Of a stretch of 63,578 bases of DNA, positions 10,122 to 20,974 are shown piece after piece. The translations under genes and the position numbers were made by a program. The stretch's first letter is position 1. Each line of letters opens with the position of its first letter. The notes beneath the pieces were generated by a model. The model was not told where the DNA came from, did not search any database, and saw only the letters and a list, made by a program, of their open reading frames with translations. The DNA is from Gammaproteobacteria bacterium (GTDB taxonomy: Bacteria > Pseudomonadota > Gammaproteobacteria > Xanthomonadales > Xanthomonadaceae). The stretch lies in the NCBI GenBank assembly GCA_025352045.1, contig JANXUD010000033.1, positions 1 through 63,578 on the forward strand. The letters are read 5' to 3'.

Positions 10122-11206
10122 CACCGCACCTTCAAGGTGGCGAGGCCGACCAGCACCAGCACCACCGAGATGATCCAGAAGCGCACGATCACGCGCGGCT
10201 CGGGCCAGCCCTTGAGTTCGAAGTGGTGGTGGATGGGCGCCATCCGGAACACGCGCTTGCCGGTCAGCTTGAAGCTGGCGACCTGGATCATCACCGACAA
10301 GGTCTCGATCACGAAGATGCCGCCCATCACCAGCAGGATCGCCTCCTGCCGCACGATCACCGCCACCGTGCCCAGCGCGGCGCCGAGCGCGAGCGCGCCG
10401 ATGTCGCCCATGAACACCATGGCCGGATAGGTGTTGAACCAGAGGAAGCCCAGGCCCGCGCCGGCGATGGCCGCGCAGAAGATCGATATCTCGCCGGCGC
10501 CGGGAATGGCCGGGATCTGCAGGTAGGCCGAGAACACCGAATTGCCCGCGGCATAGGCGAACACGCCCAGCGCGGCGGCCACCAGCACGGTCGGCATGAT
10601 CGCCAGGCCGTCCAGGCCATCGGTGAGGTTCACCGCGTTGGAAAAGCCGACGATCCAGAAGTAGCACAGCACCACGAAGCCGAAGCCCATCGGCACGGCG
10701 ACGTGCTTGAGCAGCGGCAGGTACAGGGTCGTCGCCGCGGGCACGTCGGCGGTGAAGTAGAGGAACAGCGCGGTGGCCAGGCCGAACAGCGACTGCAGCA
10801 GGTACTTGTGCCGCGACTTCATGCCGTTCGGGTCGCGCTTGACGATCTTCAGCCAGTCGTCGTACCAGCCGATCGCGCCGAAGGCCACCGTCACCGCCAG
10901 CAGCACCCAGACATAGCGGTTGCGCAGGTCGCCCCAGAGCAGGGTCGACAGGCTGATGGTCAGCAGGATCAGGAAACCACCCATGGTCGGCGTGCCGGCC
11001 TTGACGAAATGCGTCTGCGGCCCGTCGCTGCGGATCGGCTGGCCGCCGCCCTTCAGCCGCGCCAGCCAGGCGATGACCATCGGCCCCAGCCACAGGGTCA
11101 AGGCCAGCGCGGTGAGCGCGCTGAGGATGGCCCGCATGGTGATGTAGTTGAACAGCGCGAACATCCGCGCGAAGTTCTGCATCAGCCGCGCCAGTTCAAG
11201 CAGCAT
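10121..11206 (-). CDS. mraY: Phospho-MurNAc-pentapeptide translocase MraY
   Basis: Integral membrane enzyme that transfers phospho-MurNAc-pentapeptide to undecaprenyl phosphate, forming lipid I. It is 361 residues with about ten helices. [17 protein letters not shown], the catalytic aspartates in [10 protein letters not shown] and the PIHHHFE motif are all visible. It overlaps the murF 3' end by 11 bp and passes directly into ftsW. Confidence 0.97.
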   Translation of the reverse strand: MLLELARLMQNFARMFALFNYITMRAILSALTALALTLWLGPMVIAWLARLKGGGQPIRSDGPQTHFVKAGTPTMGGFLILLTISLSTLLWGDLRNRYVWVLLAVTVAFGAIGWYDDWLKIVKRDPNGMKSRHKYLLQSLFGLATALFLYFTADVPAATTLYLPLLKHVAVPMGFGFVVLCYFWIVGFSNAVNLTDGLDGLAIMPTVLVAAALGVFAYAAGNSVFSAYLQIPAIPGAGEISIFCAAIAGAGLGFLWFNTYPAMVFMGDIGALALGAALGTVAVIVRQEAILLVMGGIFVIETLSVMIQVASFKLTGKRVFRMAPIHHHFELKGWPEPRVIVRFWIISVVLVLVGLATLKVR

Positions 11207-12590
11207 GCCCGTCTCCCGAGTCGGCCTGCAGCGCCGCGACCACCTTGTCCATCGCGCTGGAGCGCGAGCCTTTCACGAGGATGCGCAGGCGCCCCGCGTC
11301 CGGGTGCCGCGCCAGCGTTTGCCGCAAGGCCTCGACAAGCGCGTGCTGGTTCTGGAAATGCGCGCCGCCCGCTCCAAACGCGTCGCTCGCGGCCTTGCTC
11401 AGCGTGCCCACCGTCCACAGCCGCGCCAAGCGCGCCGCGCGCGCCTGCCCGCCGATCTGCGCGTGCAGCCCTTCGGCGCCAGGACCAAGTTCGGCCATGT
11501 CGCCGAGCACCAGCCAGGCCTCGCCCGTACCGTCCGCCAGCGTGGCGATGGCGGCGCCGACCGAACCGGGGTTGGCGTTGTAGCTGTCGTCGATCAACGT
11601 CGCGCCGACACTGCCATCCAGGCGGACCAGGCGCGATGAAATCTGCCGGCCCTTGACCGGCTCCGCGTCGTGCAGTCCCGCGACCACCGCGTCGAAGCCC
11701 GCGCCCGCGGCAATCGCCAGTGCAGACGCGGCCAGGGCATTGAGCACGTTGTGCCGGCCCGGCAAGGGCAAGGCGATGTCGGCGCTACCGGCCGGCGAAT
11801 GCAATTGGAAGCGGCTGCCGCCTTCGACCGACAGGATGCGGGTGGCGCGGACGTCACCCCCGTTGTCGATGCCGAAGCGGAAGGTGCGGCGCGTGCCGAC
11901 GATCTGCTGGAAGAACGGCGCAAACGCGTCATCGGCATTGATCACGGCCACGCCGTCGTCGGGCAGGGCTTCGTAGATGGCGCCCTTGGTTTCGGCGATG
12001 CCCAGCAAACTGCCCATGCGCTCGATGTGCGCCGGCGCGATGTTGTTCACCAGCGCCACCTGCGGCGGCACGATGCTGGCCAGGTAGGCGATGTCGCCCG
12101 GCTTGCCCGCGCCCATCTCGTAGATGGCGAACTGGGCGTCCTCGGGCGCCTCGAGCACGGCCAGCGGCAGGCCGATCTCGTTGTTGCGGTTGCCCGGGTT
12201 GAAATAGCTGCGGCCGGCGCGCGACAGGATGCCCTGCGTCAGCGCCTTCACCGAGGTCTTGCCATTGCTTCCGGTCAGCGCGACCACCACGGCCGGGCGG
12301 CCCTTCTGCATGCCGGCGGCGATTTCGCCGAGAGCTTCCTGGGTATCGGCGCAGAGCACGCGCGGCAGCGTGGTGTCGACGTCACGATGCAGCAGCAGCG
12401 CGCCCGCACCCTTGGCCTCCGCCTCGGCGATGAAGTCGTGCGCATCGAAGTTCTCGCCGCGCAGGGCGACGAACAGCGCGCCGGGCGCGAGGGCGCGGGT
12501 ATCGGCGCCGACCGCGGTAATCGTGGCGTCTGCGCCCAGGTGACGGCCTTCGCACCACGCAGCGAGCGTGGACAACTGCACCGGCCTCAC
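11196..12590 (-). CDS. murF: UDP-MurNAc-tripeptide--D-Ala-D-Ala ligase
   Basis: Mur ligase that completes the pentapeptide by adding D-Ala-D-Ala. It is 464 residues. The P-loop [13 protein letters not shown] lies near residue 110 and [24 protein letters not shown] and [11 protein letters not shown] follow in the usual order. ATG 12590 overlaps the murE stop (ATGA). Confidence 0.97.
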   Translation of the reverse strand: MRPVQLSTLAAWCEGRHLGADATITAVGADTRALAPGALFVALRGENFDAHDFIAEAEAKGAGALLLHRDVDTTLPRVLCADTQEALGEIAAGMQKGRPAVVVALTGSNGKTSVKALTQGILSRAGRSYFNPGNRNNEIGLPLAVLEAPEDAQFAIYEMGAGKPGDIAYLASIVPPQVALVNNIAPAHIERMGSLLGIAETKGAIYEALPDDGVAVINADDAFAPFFQQIVGTRRTFRFGIDNGGDVRATRILSVEGGSRFQLHSPAGSADIALPLPGRHNVLNALAASALAIAAGAGFDAVVAGLHDAEPVKGRQISSRLVRLDGSVGATLIDDSYNANPGSVGAAIATLADGTGEAWLVLGDMAELGPGAEGLHAQIGGQARAARLARLWTVGTLSKAASDAFGAGGAHFQNQHALVEALRQTLARHPDAGRLRILVKGSRSSAMDKVVAALQADSGDGHAA

Positions 12591-14062
12591 TGGCCCGCCT
12601 CCAGCAATGCCTTCGCGACTGCAAGGTCGTCGAAGGGCAACCTGCGGCCCTGCACTTCCTGGTAGGCCTCGTGGCCCTTGCCCGCGATCAGGATGATGTC
12701 GTCGGCGCCGGCACCGTCCAGCGCCAGGGCGATCGCGGCGGCGCGGTCGCGCTGCACTTCGATCCGCTCGCGCGCGCCGAAACCGGCCAGGATGTCGGTC
12801 ACGATGGCGTCGCCATCCTCGCTGCGCGGGTTGTCGTCGGTGACAATCACGCGGTCGGCGCCATGCTCGGCGATGGCCGCCATTTGCGGGCGCTTGCCGC
12901 GATCACGGTCGCCGCCGCAGCCGAACACGCAGGTCAGCCGGCCAGGCGTGTGCGCACGCAGGCTCGACAGCGCCTGCTCAAGCGCATCCGGCGTGTGCGC
13001 GTAATCAACCACGACCAGCGGCTGCCCGGCGCGGCCGCCGGCGCGGCTCATGCGGCCATCCACGGGCGACAGCCGCGGCAACATCGCGGCGATGTCGGCC
13101 AGCTGCCAGTCGAGCGCGCGCAACGCGCCCGCGACCGCCAGCAGGTTGTCCACGTTGAAGCGGCCGAGCAGGGGCGAGGCCACGTCGAAGCGTTCCGTCG
13201 CGTCGGCCAGCGAAAACGCCAGGCCCTGCGGCGACAGGCGCGCGCCCTCGGCGCGCAGGCTGGCGCCGGCGGCGGCGCGCGAACTCAATCCGATCTTGCG
13301 CACGCCCTGCGCCACGCCGGCCAGCAGGCCGGGGCCGAAGGCATCGTCGAGGTTGACCACGACCGCCTGCAGCGTCGGCCAGTGGAACAGCCTGGCCTTG
13401 GCGGCGCCGTAGGCCTGCATCGTGCCGTGGTAGTCGAGGTGGTCGCGGGTGAGGTTGGTGAACACGGCCACCCGGAACGCGACGTCGGCCACGCGACCCT
13501 GCTCCAGCGCATGCGAGGAAACTTCCATCGCCGCGTGGGTGGCGCCGGCATCGCGCAGCTGCGCCAGCAGGCGGTGCACCGCGACCACGTCGGGCGTGGT
13601 GCGTTCGCCGGCAACGTGCTGGCCGAACAGGCCCGCGCCCAGGGTGCCGATGGTGCCGACGCTGGCGCCGTGCAGGGTCAGGGCCTGCGCGATCAACTGG
13701 ACCGTCGAGGTCTTGCCATTGGTGCCGGTGACGCCGGTGGTGCGCAGCGCCCGCGATGGATGGTCGTAGAAGCGGTCGGCGAGTCGGCCCAGCTTGGCGC
13801 GCAATCCGTCCACCGCGATGGCGTTGGCCGGCAGTACCAGGTTGGCGGGCACCGGCGTTTCGTAGAGGATGGCCGCGACGTCCGCGGCGCGCGCCTGGTC
13901 GAGGTAGCGCAGGCCATGCGTGGCCGCGCCGGCCAGGGCGATGAAGGCGTCGCCGGGATGCAGGCTGCGGCTGTCCAGCGACAGGCCGCGCACGATCGGA
14001 TCGAAGCCGCGTGGCAGCCGGGCTTCGCCCTGCAGCAATGCGCTGAGCGCCATGGCGGTCAC
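12587..14062 (-). CDS. murE: UDP-MurNAc-L-Ala-D-Glu--meso-DAP ligase
   Basis: Mur ligase adding the third residue of the stem peptide. It is about 491 residues from GTG 14062, which overlaps the ftsI stop (GTGA); an ATG at 14053 is an alternative. [13 protein letters not shown] is the N-domain UDP site and [13 protein letters not shown] the P-loop. DNPRSED is the motif of enzymes specific for meso-diaminopimelate rather than lysine. This agrees with a Gram-negative DAP-type wall. Confidence 0.96.
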   Translation of the reverse strand: MTAMALSALLQGEARLPRGFDPIVRGLSLDSRSLHPGDAFIALAGAATHGLRYLDQARAADVAAILYETPVPANLVLPANAIAVDGLRAKLGRLADRFYDHPSRALRTTGVTGTNGKTSTVQLIAQALTLHGASVGTIGTLGAGLFGQHVAGERTTPDVVAVHRLLAQLRDAGATHAAMEVSSHALEQGRVADVAFRVAVFTNLTRDHLDYHGTMQAYGAAKARLFHWPTLQAVVVNLDDAFGPGLLAGVAQGVRKIGLSSRAAAGASLRAEGARLSPQGLAFSLADATERFDVASPLLGRFNVDNLLAVAGALRALDWQLADIAAMLPRLSPVDGRMSRAGGRAGQPLVVVDYAHTPDALEQALSSLRAHTPGRLTCVFGCGGDRDRGKRPQMAAIAEHGADRVIVTDDNPRSEDGDAIVTDILAGFGARERIEVQRDRAAAIALALDGAGADDIILIAGKGHEAYQEVQGRRLPFDDLAVAKALLEAGQ

Positions 14063-15858
14063 AGGCCGTCGCTCTCCTCGGCATCGGCATCGGCGCCTGG
14101 CGCCAGCGCCGCGGCGGCGGCATGGGCCGGCTGCAGGGCGATGGTGGCGCCGCCGGCACGGGACAGCGCGCCCGGCGCCGCGCCCGCGGTCCACTGCGCG
14201 ATGTTGTCGGGCGGCACGTCCATCAGGCGCAGCGCGCCCTCCATGACGTTGTGGAACACCGGCGCGGACACCAATCCACCGTAGTAGGACTTGCCGCTGG
14301 GGTTGTTGATCACCACCACCATCGCGAACTTGGGATGGTCGATGGGCACGACGCCCGCGAAGACCGAGACGTATTTGCGCGAATAGCCGCCGCCACTGGC
14401 GGTGCGCGCGGTGCCGGTCTTGCCGGCGACGTGGTAGCCCAGGATCGCCGCCTTCTGCGCGGTGCCGCCATCCTGGGTCACGCCCTCGAGCATGTGCAGC
14501 ATGTCGTGCGCAAGCTTGGGCGTCACCGCCTGGATCGGCTCGCCCTGCCCGCCCTTGAGGAAGGTCGGCGGCATGCGCTTGCCGCCGTTGGCCAGGGTTG
14601 CGTAGGCCTGCGCCAGCTGCAGCGGCGTCACCGACAGGCCCATGCCGTAACTGATCGAGCCACGCTTGACCATGCCCCAGGTCTGCGGCGGCGCCAGCAC
14701 GCCGGCCGACTCGCCCGGGAACCCGGAATGCGTGCTGTCGCCATAGCCGAAGCGGCGCAGCACGTCGTAGAGATGCTCGCTGGTCATGTTCAGGCCGAGC
14801 TTTGCCGCGCCAATGTTGGACGACTCGCTGAGCAGGTGGGTCAGGTCCACCGCGCCGTGGTCGTGCACATCGCTGATGCGGTACTTGCCCAGCATCATCC
14901 AGCCCGGGCTGGTCTGCACGATGATGTTCGGGTCCACGCCATCCTCGAGCGCGGCCACCACGGTGTAGGGCTTGATCACCGAACCCGGCTCGACCACGTC
15001 GGTGACGGCGCGGTTGCGGTGTGTGCCGGGATCGGCCGCTTCGCGCGCGTTCGGGTTGAAGGCCGGCTGGTTGACCATGGCGAGGATCTCGCCAGTCGAC
15101 ACGTCCACGATCACCGCCGACCCGCTCGCGGCGCCGTTTTCCAGCAGCGCGGTCTTCAGCTCGCGATACGCCAGGTACTGGATGCGCCGGTCGATCGACA
15201 GCGTGATGTCCTTGCCTGGCTCCGCCGCGCGGATCAGGTCGACGTTCTCGACGATCCGGCCGCGGCGGTCGCGGATCACCCGCTGCGCGCCCGGCTTGCC
15301 GGTCAGCCAGCTGTCGAAGGCCAGCTCGAGGCCTTCCTGGCCGTGGTCGTCGATGTTCGTGAAGCCCAGCACGTGGGCCATCACCTCGCCGTGCGGATAG
15401 AAGCGGCGGAACTCGCGCTGCGCGTACACGCCCGGGATGCCGCGCTTGAGCACGGCCTCGGCGTCGTCGGGATTGATGCGCCGGCGCAGGAACACGAACT
15501 CCTTGTCCGCGCGCTGGGCGATGCTCTGGGTGAGGACCTCGCGCGGGATGCCGAGCGCGTCGGCCAACTCGGGCAGGCGGTCGGCGTGCTGCAGCAGTTC
15601 CTTTGGATTGGCCCAGACCGACTCGACCGGCGTGGACACCGCCAGCGGCTCGCCGTTGCGGTCCGTGATCATGCCGCGCGAGGTGGCGATCGGTACCTCG
15701 CGCAGGAAGCGCTGGTCGCCCTGGTGCTGGTAGAAATCGCGGTTGAGCAACTGCATCTGCGCCGCGCGGCCGACCAGCACCACGCCGCAGCAGCCGAGCA
15801 CGGCCGTCAGGATGGTCAGGCGCAGGCGGAAATTGTAGGGTCGGGCGCGGACCTTCAT
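14059..15858 (-). CDS. ftsI: Peptidoglycan D,D-transpeptidase FtsI (PBP3)
   Basis: Class B penicillin-binding protein that cross-links septal peptidoglycan. It is 599 residues: a short cytoplasmic tail, one membrane helix at about 14-30, a pedestal domain, then the transpeptidase. The catalytic serine is in SVIK (S293, K296), the SxN motif is SSN at 346-348 and the KTG triad begins at K480. It lies 24 bp after ftsL and overlaps murE. The C-terminal Ala-rich tail is dispensable by comparison with the family. Confidence 0.97.
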   Translation of the reverse strand: MKVRARPYNFRLRLTILTAVLGCCGVVLVGRAAQMQLLNRDFYQHQGDQRFLREVPIATSRGMITDRNGEPLAVSTPVESVWANPKELLQHADRLPELADALGIPREVLTQSIAQRADKEFVFLRRRINPDDAEAVLKRGIPGVYAQREFRRFYPHGEVMAHVLGFTNIDDHGQEGLELAFDSWLTGKPGAQRVIRDRRGRIVENVDLIRAAEPGKDITLSIDRRIQYLAYRELKTALLENGAASGSAVIVDVSTGEILAMVNQPAFNPNAREAADPGTHRNRAVTDVVEPGSVIKPYTVVAALEDGVDPNIIVQTSPGWMMLGKYRISDVHDHGAVDLTHLLSESSNIGAAKLGLNMTSEHLYDVLRRFGYGDSTHSGFPGESAGVLAPPQTWGMVKRGSISYGMGLSVTPLQLAQAYATLANGGKRMPPTFLKGGQGEPIQAVTPKLAHDMLHMLEGVTQDGGTAQKAAILGYHVAGKTGTARTASGGGYSRKYVSVFAGVVPIDHPKFAMVVVINNPSGKSYYGGLVSAPVFHNVMEGALRLMDVPPDNIAQWTAGAAPGALSRAGGATIALQPAHAAAAALAPGADADAEESDGL

Positions 15859-15882
15859 GGCAGTGCCTTCATCGGACCGCCC

Positions 15883-16152
15883 TCATGGCTTCACCACGAT
15901 CAACTCGGCCGCCTGGGGGAACACCATGCCCAGCCGCTCCGACGCCACCTGCTCGATCCGGTTGGTCTCGGCCCAGGTGGCCTGTTCCAGCTGCAGGCGG
16001 CTGAATTCGATGTTGAGTTCGTCGCGCTGCTTCTGCAGGCGGGTGAGCTGCACGTAGGCCTGGCGGTGCTGCTGGCGCGCGTAGACCACGCCGATGCCGC
16101 TGCCCAGCACGGCCAGCACCAGCAGGCAGAGCAGGAAATAGCGCGGGCTCAT
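15883..16152 (-). CDS. ftsL: Cell division protein FtsL
   Basis: Small bitopic protein of the FtsQLB complex. It is 89 residues with a membrane helix at about 4-24 ([20 protein letters not shown]) followed by a periplasmic coiled coil rich in Leu/Gln/Arg ([20 protein letters not shown]). The ATG overlaps the rsmH stop (ATGA). Identification is by size, topology and its invariant place between rsmH and ftsI. Confidence 0.93.
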   Translation of the reverse strand: MSPRYFLLCLLVLAVLGSGIGVVYARQQHRQAYVQLTRLQKQRDELNIEFSRLQLEQATWAETNRIEQVASERLGMVFPQAAELIVVKP

Positions 16153-17102
16153 GCGGCCACCGCCAGCTTCTCGGCCACGCGCATCACCGCGCTGCGCGCG
16201 CGCGGGTTGCCCGACAGTTCCTCGCTGGTGGCGTGGTGGGCGCCGCCGACGTCGCGCAGGCCGGGATGGAAGGCCTCCGGCGCGACCGGCATGCGGCGGT
16301 TGCCCGGCGGGGCCTTGGCCTTGGCGGCGATGAACTGCTTCACGATGCGGTCTTCCAGCGAGTGGAAGCTGATCACCACCAGCCGGCCGCCCACCACCAG
16401 CCGCTCGTAGGCGGCTTCCAGGCCGCGCTCGAGGTCGGACAACTCGCGGTTCACGGAAATGCGGATGGCCTGGAAGCTGCGCGTGGCCGGATGGATCTTG
16501 TCCGGGCCGCGGCCGACCACGCCGGCGATCAGGTCGGCCAGCTCCGCCGTGCCCTGGATCGGCGCCTGCGCGCGACGGTCGACGATGGCGCGGGCGATGC
16601 GGCGGCTCATGCGCTCTTCGCCAAACACCCACAGCACTTCGGCGATCTCGTGTTCGGGCGCGCGCGCCAGCCATGCGGCCGCGCTCTCGCCGCTACCGGG
16701 ATCCATGCGCATGTCGAGCGGGCCGTCGTTGCGGAAGCTGAAGCCGCGCGCGGCGACGTCGAGCTGGGGCGAGGACACGCCCAGGTCGAAAAGCACGCCG
16801 TCCAGCCCGGCGGCGGTCTCGTCCCAGTCGGCCAGGGTGGCGAAGGAGGCCTGGCGCACGACGACACGCGGGTCGCCGCCGAATTCGCCGGCAGCCACCG
16901 CGATCGCCTCGGGGTCTTTGTCCATCAGCAGCAGCCTTCCCGCCGGACCCAAGCGCTCCAACACGCCGCGGGCGTGGCCACCACGCCCGAACGTCCCGTC
17001 CAGGTACCTGCCATCCTTGCGCACCTGCAAACCGTCCATGACTTGCGTCCACATCACCGGGCGGTGGCCGGGCGCCTGCGCTTCCGCGCGAGTGCCTGCC
17101 AT
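16149..17102 (-). CDS. rsmH: 16S rRNA (cytosine-1402-N4)-methyltransferase
   Basis: SAM-dependent methyltransferase (MraW) for N4 of C1402 in 16S rRNA. It is 317 residues. The SAM site [46 protein letters not shown] and the late [15 protein letters not shown] are family signatures. Its partner RsmI, which methylates the 2'-O of the same nucleotide, is encoded at 22115-23023. It lies 4 bp after mraZ. Confidence 0.97.
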   Translation of the reverse strand: MAGTRAEAQAPGHRPVMWTQVMDGLQVRKDGRYLDGTFGRGGHARGVLERLGPAGRLLLMDKDPEAIAVAAGEFGGDPRVVVRQASFATLADWDETAAGLDGVLFDLGVSSPQLDVAARGFSFRNDGPLDMRMDPGSGESAAAWLARAPEHEIAEVLWVFGEERMSRRIARAIVDRRAQAPIQGTAELADLIAGVVGRGPDKIHPATRSFQAIRISVNRELSDLERGLEAAYERLVVGGRLVVISFHSLEDRIVKQFIAAKAKAPPGNRRMPVAPEAFHPGLRDVGGAHHATSEELSGNPRARSAVMRVAEKLAVAA

Positions 17103-17106
17103 GCCC

Positions 17107-17550
17107 TTACAGCCTCAGGTCGAGCATGTCGTCGCTGACCTGGTCCTCGCCGATCGTCGACTGGATCTGCGCCAGGTGCGCCTGCTCGCTCCACAACTCG
17201 AACTTGTTGCCCATGCCCAGCAGCACGGCCTTCTTGCCGATGCCGGCGGCGGAACGGTGGGTCTGGGGCAGCGAGACCCGGCCGCTGCCGTCCGGCTCAA
17301 CCACGGTGGCGGCGCCGACCAGCTTCAGCTGCAGGTTGCGGTGCACGCGCTTGGCGTTGGGGAGGCTGTTGACCTGGTCGCGGACGAGCTGCCAGGCCGC
17401 TTCGGGATACAGCCAGAGGCAGCCAGCCTCATAGGGGTTGTAGGCGACGACCAGGCGGTTGCCGCTCCGGGCAAGCTCGTCCCTGTAGGCGGTCGGGATG
17501 GCCAGCCGGCCCTTGTCGTCCACGGTAATCGCGGTCTCGCCCTGAAACAT
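17107..17550 (-). CDS. mraZ: Transcriptional regulator MraZ
   Basis: AbrB-like double-barrel protein that forms a ring and represses its own dcw promoter by binding TGGG repeats. It is about 147 residues with [20 protein letters not shown] at the start and the second SpoVT-AbrB repeat at about residue 80. ATG 17550 is preferred; a GTG at 17556 adds two residues but lies inside the last operator repeat. It is the first gene of the cluster. Confidence 0.96.
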   Translation of the reverse strand: MFQGETAITVDDKGRLAIPTAYRDELARSGNRLVVAYNPYEAGCLWLYPEAAWQLVRDQVNSLPNAKRVHRNLQLKLVGAATVVEPDGSGRVSLPQTHRSAAGIGKKAVLLGMGNKFELWSEQAHLAQIQSTIGEDQVSDDMLDLRL

Positions 17551-17596
17551 CCCCACCGATCCCCACGAATTGCCACAAAAACCCTCGGAAGCCCAC
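17551..17596 (-). promoter_or_regulatory. MraZ operator, five boxes with 10-bp period
   Basis: On the minus strand five hexamers are each followed by 4 bp: GTGGGC (17596-17591), GAGGGT (17586-17581), GTGGCA (17576-17571), GTGGGG (17566-17561) and GTGGGG (17556-17551). This is the arrangement known for MraZ operators. The first box overlaps the -10 element and the last abuts the ATG, so binding should block both RNA polymerase and ribosome access. Confidence 0.88.
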
Positions 17597-17623
17597 GTTA
17601 GACCCGAGCCGGGGGTGTGTCAA
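17595..17623 (-). promoter_or_regulatory. dcw operon promoter
   Basis: TTGACA at 17623-17618, a 17-bp spacer, then TAACGT at 17600-17595, on the minus strand. The -35 is perfect and the -10 matches at its T, A and final T. Transcription would start near 17588, a leader of about 38 nt, inside the MraZ boxes. Confidence 0.7.
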
Positions 17624-17803
17624 GGCAATTTGACGACTGATTTCATGAACGGAATCAAGAGTTTGCAGCACACTTGAGAGTCTTCTTTAAGAACCATACG
17701 GGGGGCTTTGTTTCAGCTGAACATTGTTTGCAAAGCGTGACGGCCGGATGATTCCGGTCTGCTGGGCGCCCTCACCTTCCCTCGCCCGTGGGACGCACGA
17801 GCC

Positions 17804-18250
17804 ATGCAACGATCCGGAACGGGTTTACTGCCGCTTGCGCGCATTGCCTCCCGACCCTGCCAGCCCCTCTCACGCGTGGCCGCGGTCGTCTGTCTGGCCT
17901 GGACCCTGGCCTTGGCCGGGGCTGCGGCGGCTCGCCGCAAGCCCGGTTGGCACAGGACGCGCTCCGCATGCGCACCGAACTGCAGGCGACGCGCTGGCAG
18001 TTGCAGATCCTGCGCATCGAACGCGATGCGTTGAAGGCGCGCTTACAACGCGCCGAAGCGAGCGCCGTGCAACTGCGCGGCGACACGAAGCTGCTCGGCG
18101 ATGCCAACACCCATGTCGCGGACGCGGTGATCTGCCTGTCCTACGAGAACTGGGCCAAGGTCGTACCCGTCGTGCAACTTCGTTTCAGCGACGTGGAAAA
18201 CGCGTCGCGCCACCTGGAGCAATTGTCCGTTCGGCAGGTTGAACAGGTCG
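17804..18250 (+). pseudogene. Probable frame-shifted coiled-coil lipoprotein
   Basis: ATG 17804 opens a frame with a lipoprotein-type signal (Arg, then VAAVVCLAWTLALAG). At a four-G run (17918-17921) the sensible reading shifts frame: deleting two G (or adding one) places Cys-Gly-Gly-Ser right after LALAG, a good lipobox, and then a heptad-like coiled coil of about 40 residues (LRMRTELQATRWQLQ, ERDALKARLQ). The second frame stays open past 19128 but only its first 100 or so codons look like protein. It is either a pseudogene or a base error. The function is unknown. Apart from this, 17600-18447 shows no other gene. Confidence 0.4.
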
Positions 18251-18447
18251 CATCGTCGAGCAGTTTGCCAAGTCCAAATTCCAGCATCGCATTCCGGTCA
18301 CGACGGAAGACCATCTTGTTGAACGCCATCAAGCGCGATTACGCGCGTGCCTTGGCCCAGTTCCAGGCGCTGGTACCAGTAGGCATAGGTGTTTTGGGCC
18401 TGCGCTTGCCGGCACCGCTGCGGAACCTCGACTGCACCGCCGCGGCG

Positions 18448-20895
18448 CTAGCCGGCCGCCGCGTCGGCGACCGTGTCGCAGGCGAAGCCGCCTCCCACGG
18501 CATGGCACTGCGGCGGGTAGCCGTGCTTGCGCCAGTAGTCAACGATGCCGGCTTCCTCGAGCATCCGCTTGAAGCTGGCGGATGCGCGGAACGCCGCTGG
18601 TATCCTGTCCCAGTACAGCGGCGCGCCGAAGTCAGCCGCCGCGGCGTTGGCAACGCCGTCGAAGTCGCCAAGCCACATCGCGCGGCGCGACACTCCGATC
18701 TCGCTGGTCGTGCCCGTCCCGGCGGTGGCGATGAACGCGGCAAGTTCTGCCCGCGACGCCGGTTCCTGGCGTTCGGGATGCAGCAAGGCCTGCTCCAGCG
18801 CGGGCTGCACCTTGATGGGCACGCCAAGCCGGTCCATCAGTTTGCGCGCCATCGGATGGTCCCCGACGGCCAGGAAAGGCCCGACGAAGCTGGTAGCGCG
18901 CCCCTGCATGAATCCTTGCGACGCGCCGCGGCGAAACGACTCCAGCGCCGCGTCCGTGTGCCCTTGGTAGAGCAGGATGAGGGCCTTGGTTCGTTCGCAG
19001 TTCAGGTAACTGGGGTCCAGCGCAAGGCAGCCTTCCAGATCGGCAAGTGCGCGATCGAAATACCCCAATCGCATGAACACGTCACCACGCCACAGGAGGA
19101 CAGTGGGATTCCTGGGATCCAGCGCTAGGCTCTTGTCCATCAGTGCCAGCGACCGTTCCCAGTCCATCGGCCGGCGCGAAATCTCGAGCATGCCAAGGGC
19201 GGCCCATGGCTGGGCCAGGGTAGGGTCGAGCTCAAGGGCCTTTTGCGCGGCCCCGCGGGCGAGCTCAGTGTAATCGCGGTCATGCAGGCCCCAGCTTTCA
19301 GCGACGCTTGCGGCGGCCGCGAGTCCATCCCAGGCACGCGCAAACGCCGGATCAAGGGAGATCGCCCTTTCAAAAAGCCGGACGCTTTCGTCTAGGTGGG
19401 AGCGTGCGAGGAACAACTCGCGCGCCTGCAGGTAAAGTTCGTACGCCTTGGTGTTCCTGGTTGCTGCAGGAACGACAATGGGTCGGCCAGCCACCGGGGC
19501 CAGCGGCCCCCGCAGGGCGCGCGCGATCGCATTGGCGATTTCGTCCTGCACGGCGAAGATGTCGGTCATCTCGCGGTCGTATGTATCCGACCAGACCTGG
19601 CGCTCCTTGCCGGCGTCGACCAGTTGGGCGGTGATGCGGACCCGGTTGCCAGATTTGCGGACGCTGCCCTCGAGCAGGTAGTTGACCTTGAGACGACGGG
19701 CTATTTCTGCCGCGGCCAGGTCGCCCTTGCGAAAGGCGAAGGATGATGTCCGCGAGGCGACCTCGAAGCCATCGACCTTTGCCAGCACGTTGAGGAGTTC
19801 TTCGGAGATGCCGTCGGAAAAATACTGGTTGCTCGCTTCGTCGCTCATATTGACGAAAGGAAGCACGGCGACCGATCGTTGCCGCGGGCTGGCGACCGGG
19901 CCGGATGTCCGAACGGACGCGGGCCCCTGGGCCGTCATGCGCCAGGCGAGTCCACCCGCCAATGCCAGTGCGAGCACGCCGGCGACGGCGATGGCGGGAC
20001 GCAAGCCCGCGCGTGCCCGCGAGGCCGGGTTTGCCAGCGATCGAGTCGACGCCACTGTCGCCAACGACGCGGACACTGGCACGGTCGCGGGCGTCCGGTG
20101 CTCCGCCAGCAGCCCATCGATGCGCACCACGACATCGGCACCCGCGTGGGGTCGGTGCTCGGGGTTCTTCGCCATCAACTGGTCTAGCAGCGGCTGAAGG
20201 TTTGACAGGTCCGGCGGCAGGCGCGGGATGTCGGCGTTCAGGTGCTGCGAACCGATGGCCCAGGCGTCCGCGCCGGTATAGGGAAGCTCACCGGTCAGTA
20301 ATTTCCACAGGAGCACGCCTAGGCTGTACAGGTCGCTGCGACCGTCGACCTTGCCGCCGCGCAGCTGTTCCGGGCTCATGTAGTGCGGCGTGCCGACGCT
20401 GGTGCCCTCGGTGGTGAGCGCCGATTCGCCCTGGATCAGCCTGGCGATGCCAAAGTCGGACAGCATCGCGGCTCCGTCACTGCTGCGGCGCAGGATGTTC
20501 TCCGGCTTGATGTCCCGGTGCACGACCCCGCGACCGTGCGCATGGTCCAGCGCGCTGGCGATGTCGCGGATCACCCGCAGCGCGGCGACGGGCGCCAGCT
20601 TTTCGCCGGCGAGCAAGCCAATCGTGCCGGCGGGCTGGTATTCCATGGCGAGGTAGGCCTGCCCCTCGTGCACGCCGAAGTCGTAGATCGGCACGATGTT
20701 TGGATGCTGCAGGCTGGACGCGATGCGAGCTTCGCGCAGGAAGCGCTCGCCGGCCGCCGGGTCCTGCGTCGGCGCCAGGATTTTCAAGGCAACGTCGCGG
20801 CCAAGGGATTCCTGCGTCGCCAAATAAACGAAGGCCATGCCGCCTCGCCCCAGCGGGCGGATGAGTCGGTAGCCGGGAATACTGGCGGGGTTCAT
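18448..20895 (-). CDS. Ser/Thr protein kinase with TolB-like and TPR domains
   Basis: It is 815 residues. A Hanks-type kinase domain occupies about 8-260: glycine loop LGRGGMAFVY, Lys38, HRDIKPEN with catalytic Asp128 and DFG at 147-149. One membrane helix follows at about 300-320, then a TolB/FlgO-like domain (VAVLPFVNMSDEASNQYFSD) and about eight TPR-like repeats to the C-terminus. The kinase is cytoplasmic and the TPR part would be periplasmic. This architecture is common in xanthomonad and acidobacterial signalling proteins; substrates cannot be told from sequence. It is transcribed in the same direction as rnpB, 80 bp upstream. Confidence 0.9.
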   Translation of the reverse strand: MNPASIPGYRLIRPLGRGGMAFVYLATQESLGRDVALKILAPTQDPAAGERFLREARIASSLQHPNIVPIYDFGVHEGQAYLAMEYQPAGTIGLLAGEKLAPVAALRVIRDIASALDHAHGRGVVHRDIKPENILRRSSDGAAMLSDFGIARLIQGESALTTEGTSVGTPHYMSPEQLRGGKVDGRSDLYSLGVLLWKLLTGELPYTGADAWAIGSQHLNADIPRLPPDLSNLQPLLDQLMAKNPEHRPHAGADVVVRIDGLLAEHRTPATVPVSASLATVASTRSLANPASRARAGLRPAIAVAGVLALALAGGLAWRMTAQGPASVRTSGPVASPRQRSVAVLPFVNMSDEASNQYFSDGISEELLNVLAKVDGFEVASRTSSFAFRKGDLAAAEIARRLKVNYLLEGSVRKSGNRVRITAQLVDAGKERQVWSDTYDREMTDIFAVQDEIANAIARALRGPLAPVAGRPIVVPAATRNTKAYELYLQARELFLARSHLDESVRLFERAISLDPAFARAWDGLAAAASVAESWGLHDRDYTELARGAAQKALELDPTLAQPWAALGMLEISRRPMDWERSLALMDKSLALDPRNPTVLLWRGDVFMRLGYFDRALADLEGCLALDPSYLNCERTKALILLYQGHTDAALESFRRGASQGFMQGRATSFVGPFLAVGDHPMARKLMDRLGVPIKVQPALEQALLHPERQEPASRAELAAFIATAGTGTTSEIGVSRRAMWLGDFDGVANAAAADFGAPLYWDRIPAAFRASASFKRMLEEAGIVDYWRKHGYPPQCHAVGGGFACDTVADAAAG

Positions 20896-20974
20896 TCGGG
20901 CGCCAGCATAGCGCCCCGCCTGTGTCCGTGGCGCCCGGGCCGGGCGGGGCAGTGTATGGCTGGGCGGCAGTGGC

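Noticed and set aside
17916-17923. Programmed frameshifting in the lipoprotein at 17804
   Set aside because: No slippery heptamer or downstream structure that fits a known programmed site; a damaged gene or base error is simpler.
18141-18332. 63-codon minus frame beyond the kinase
   Set aside because: No start signal, no relation to known domains, and overlaps the better candidate on the other strand.
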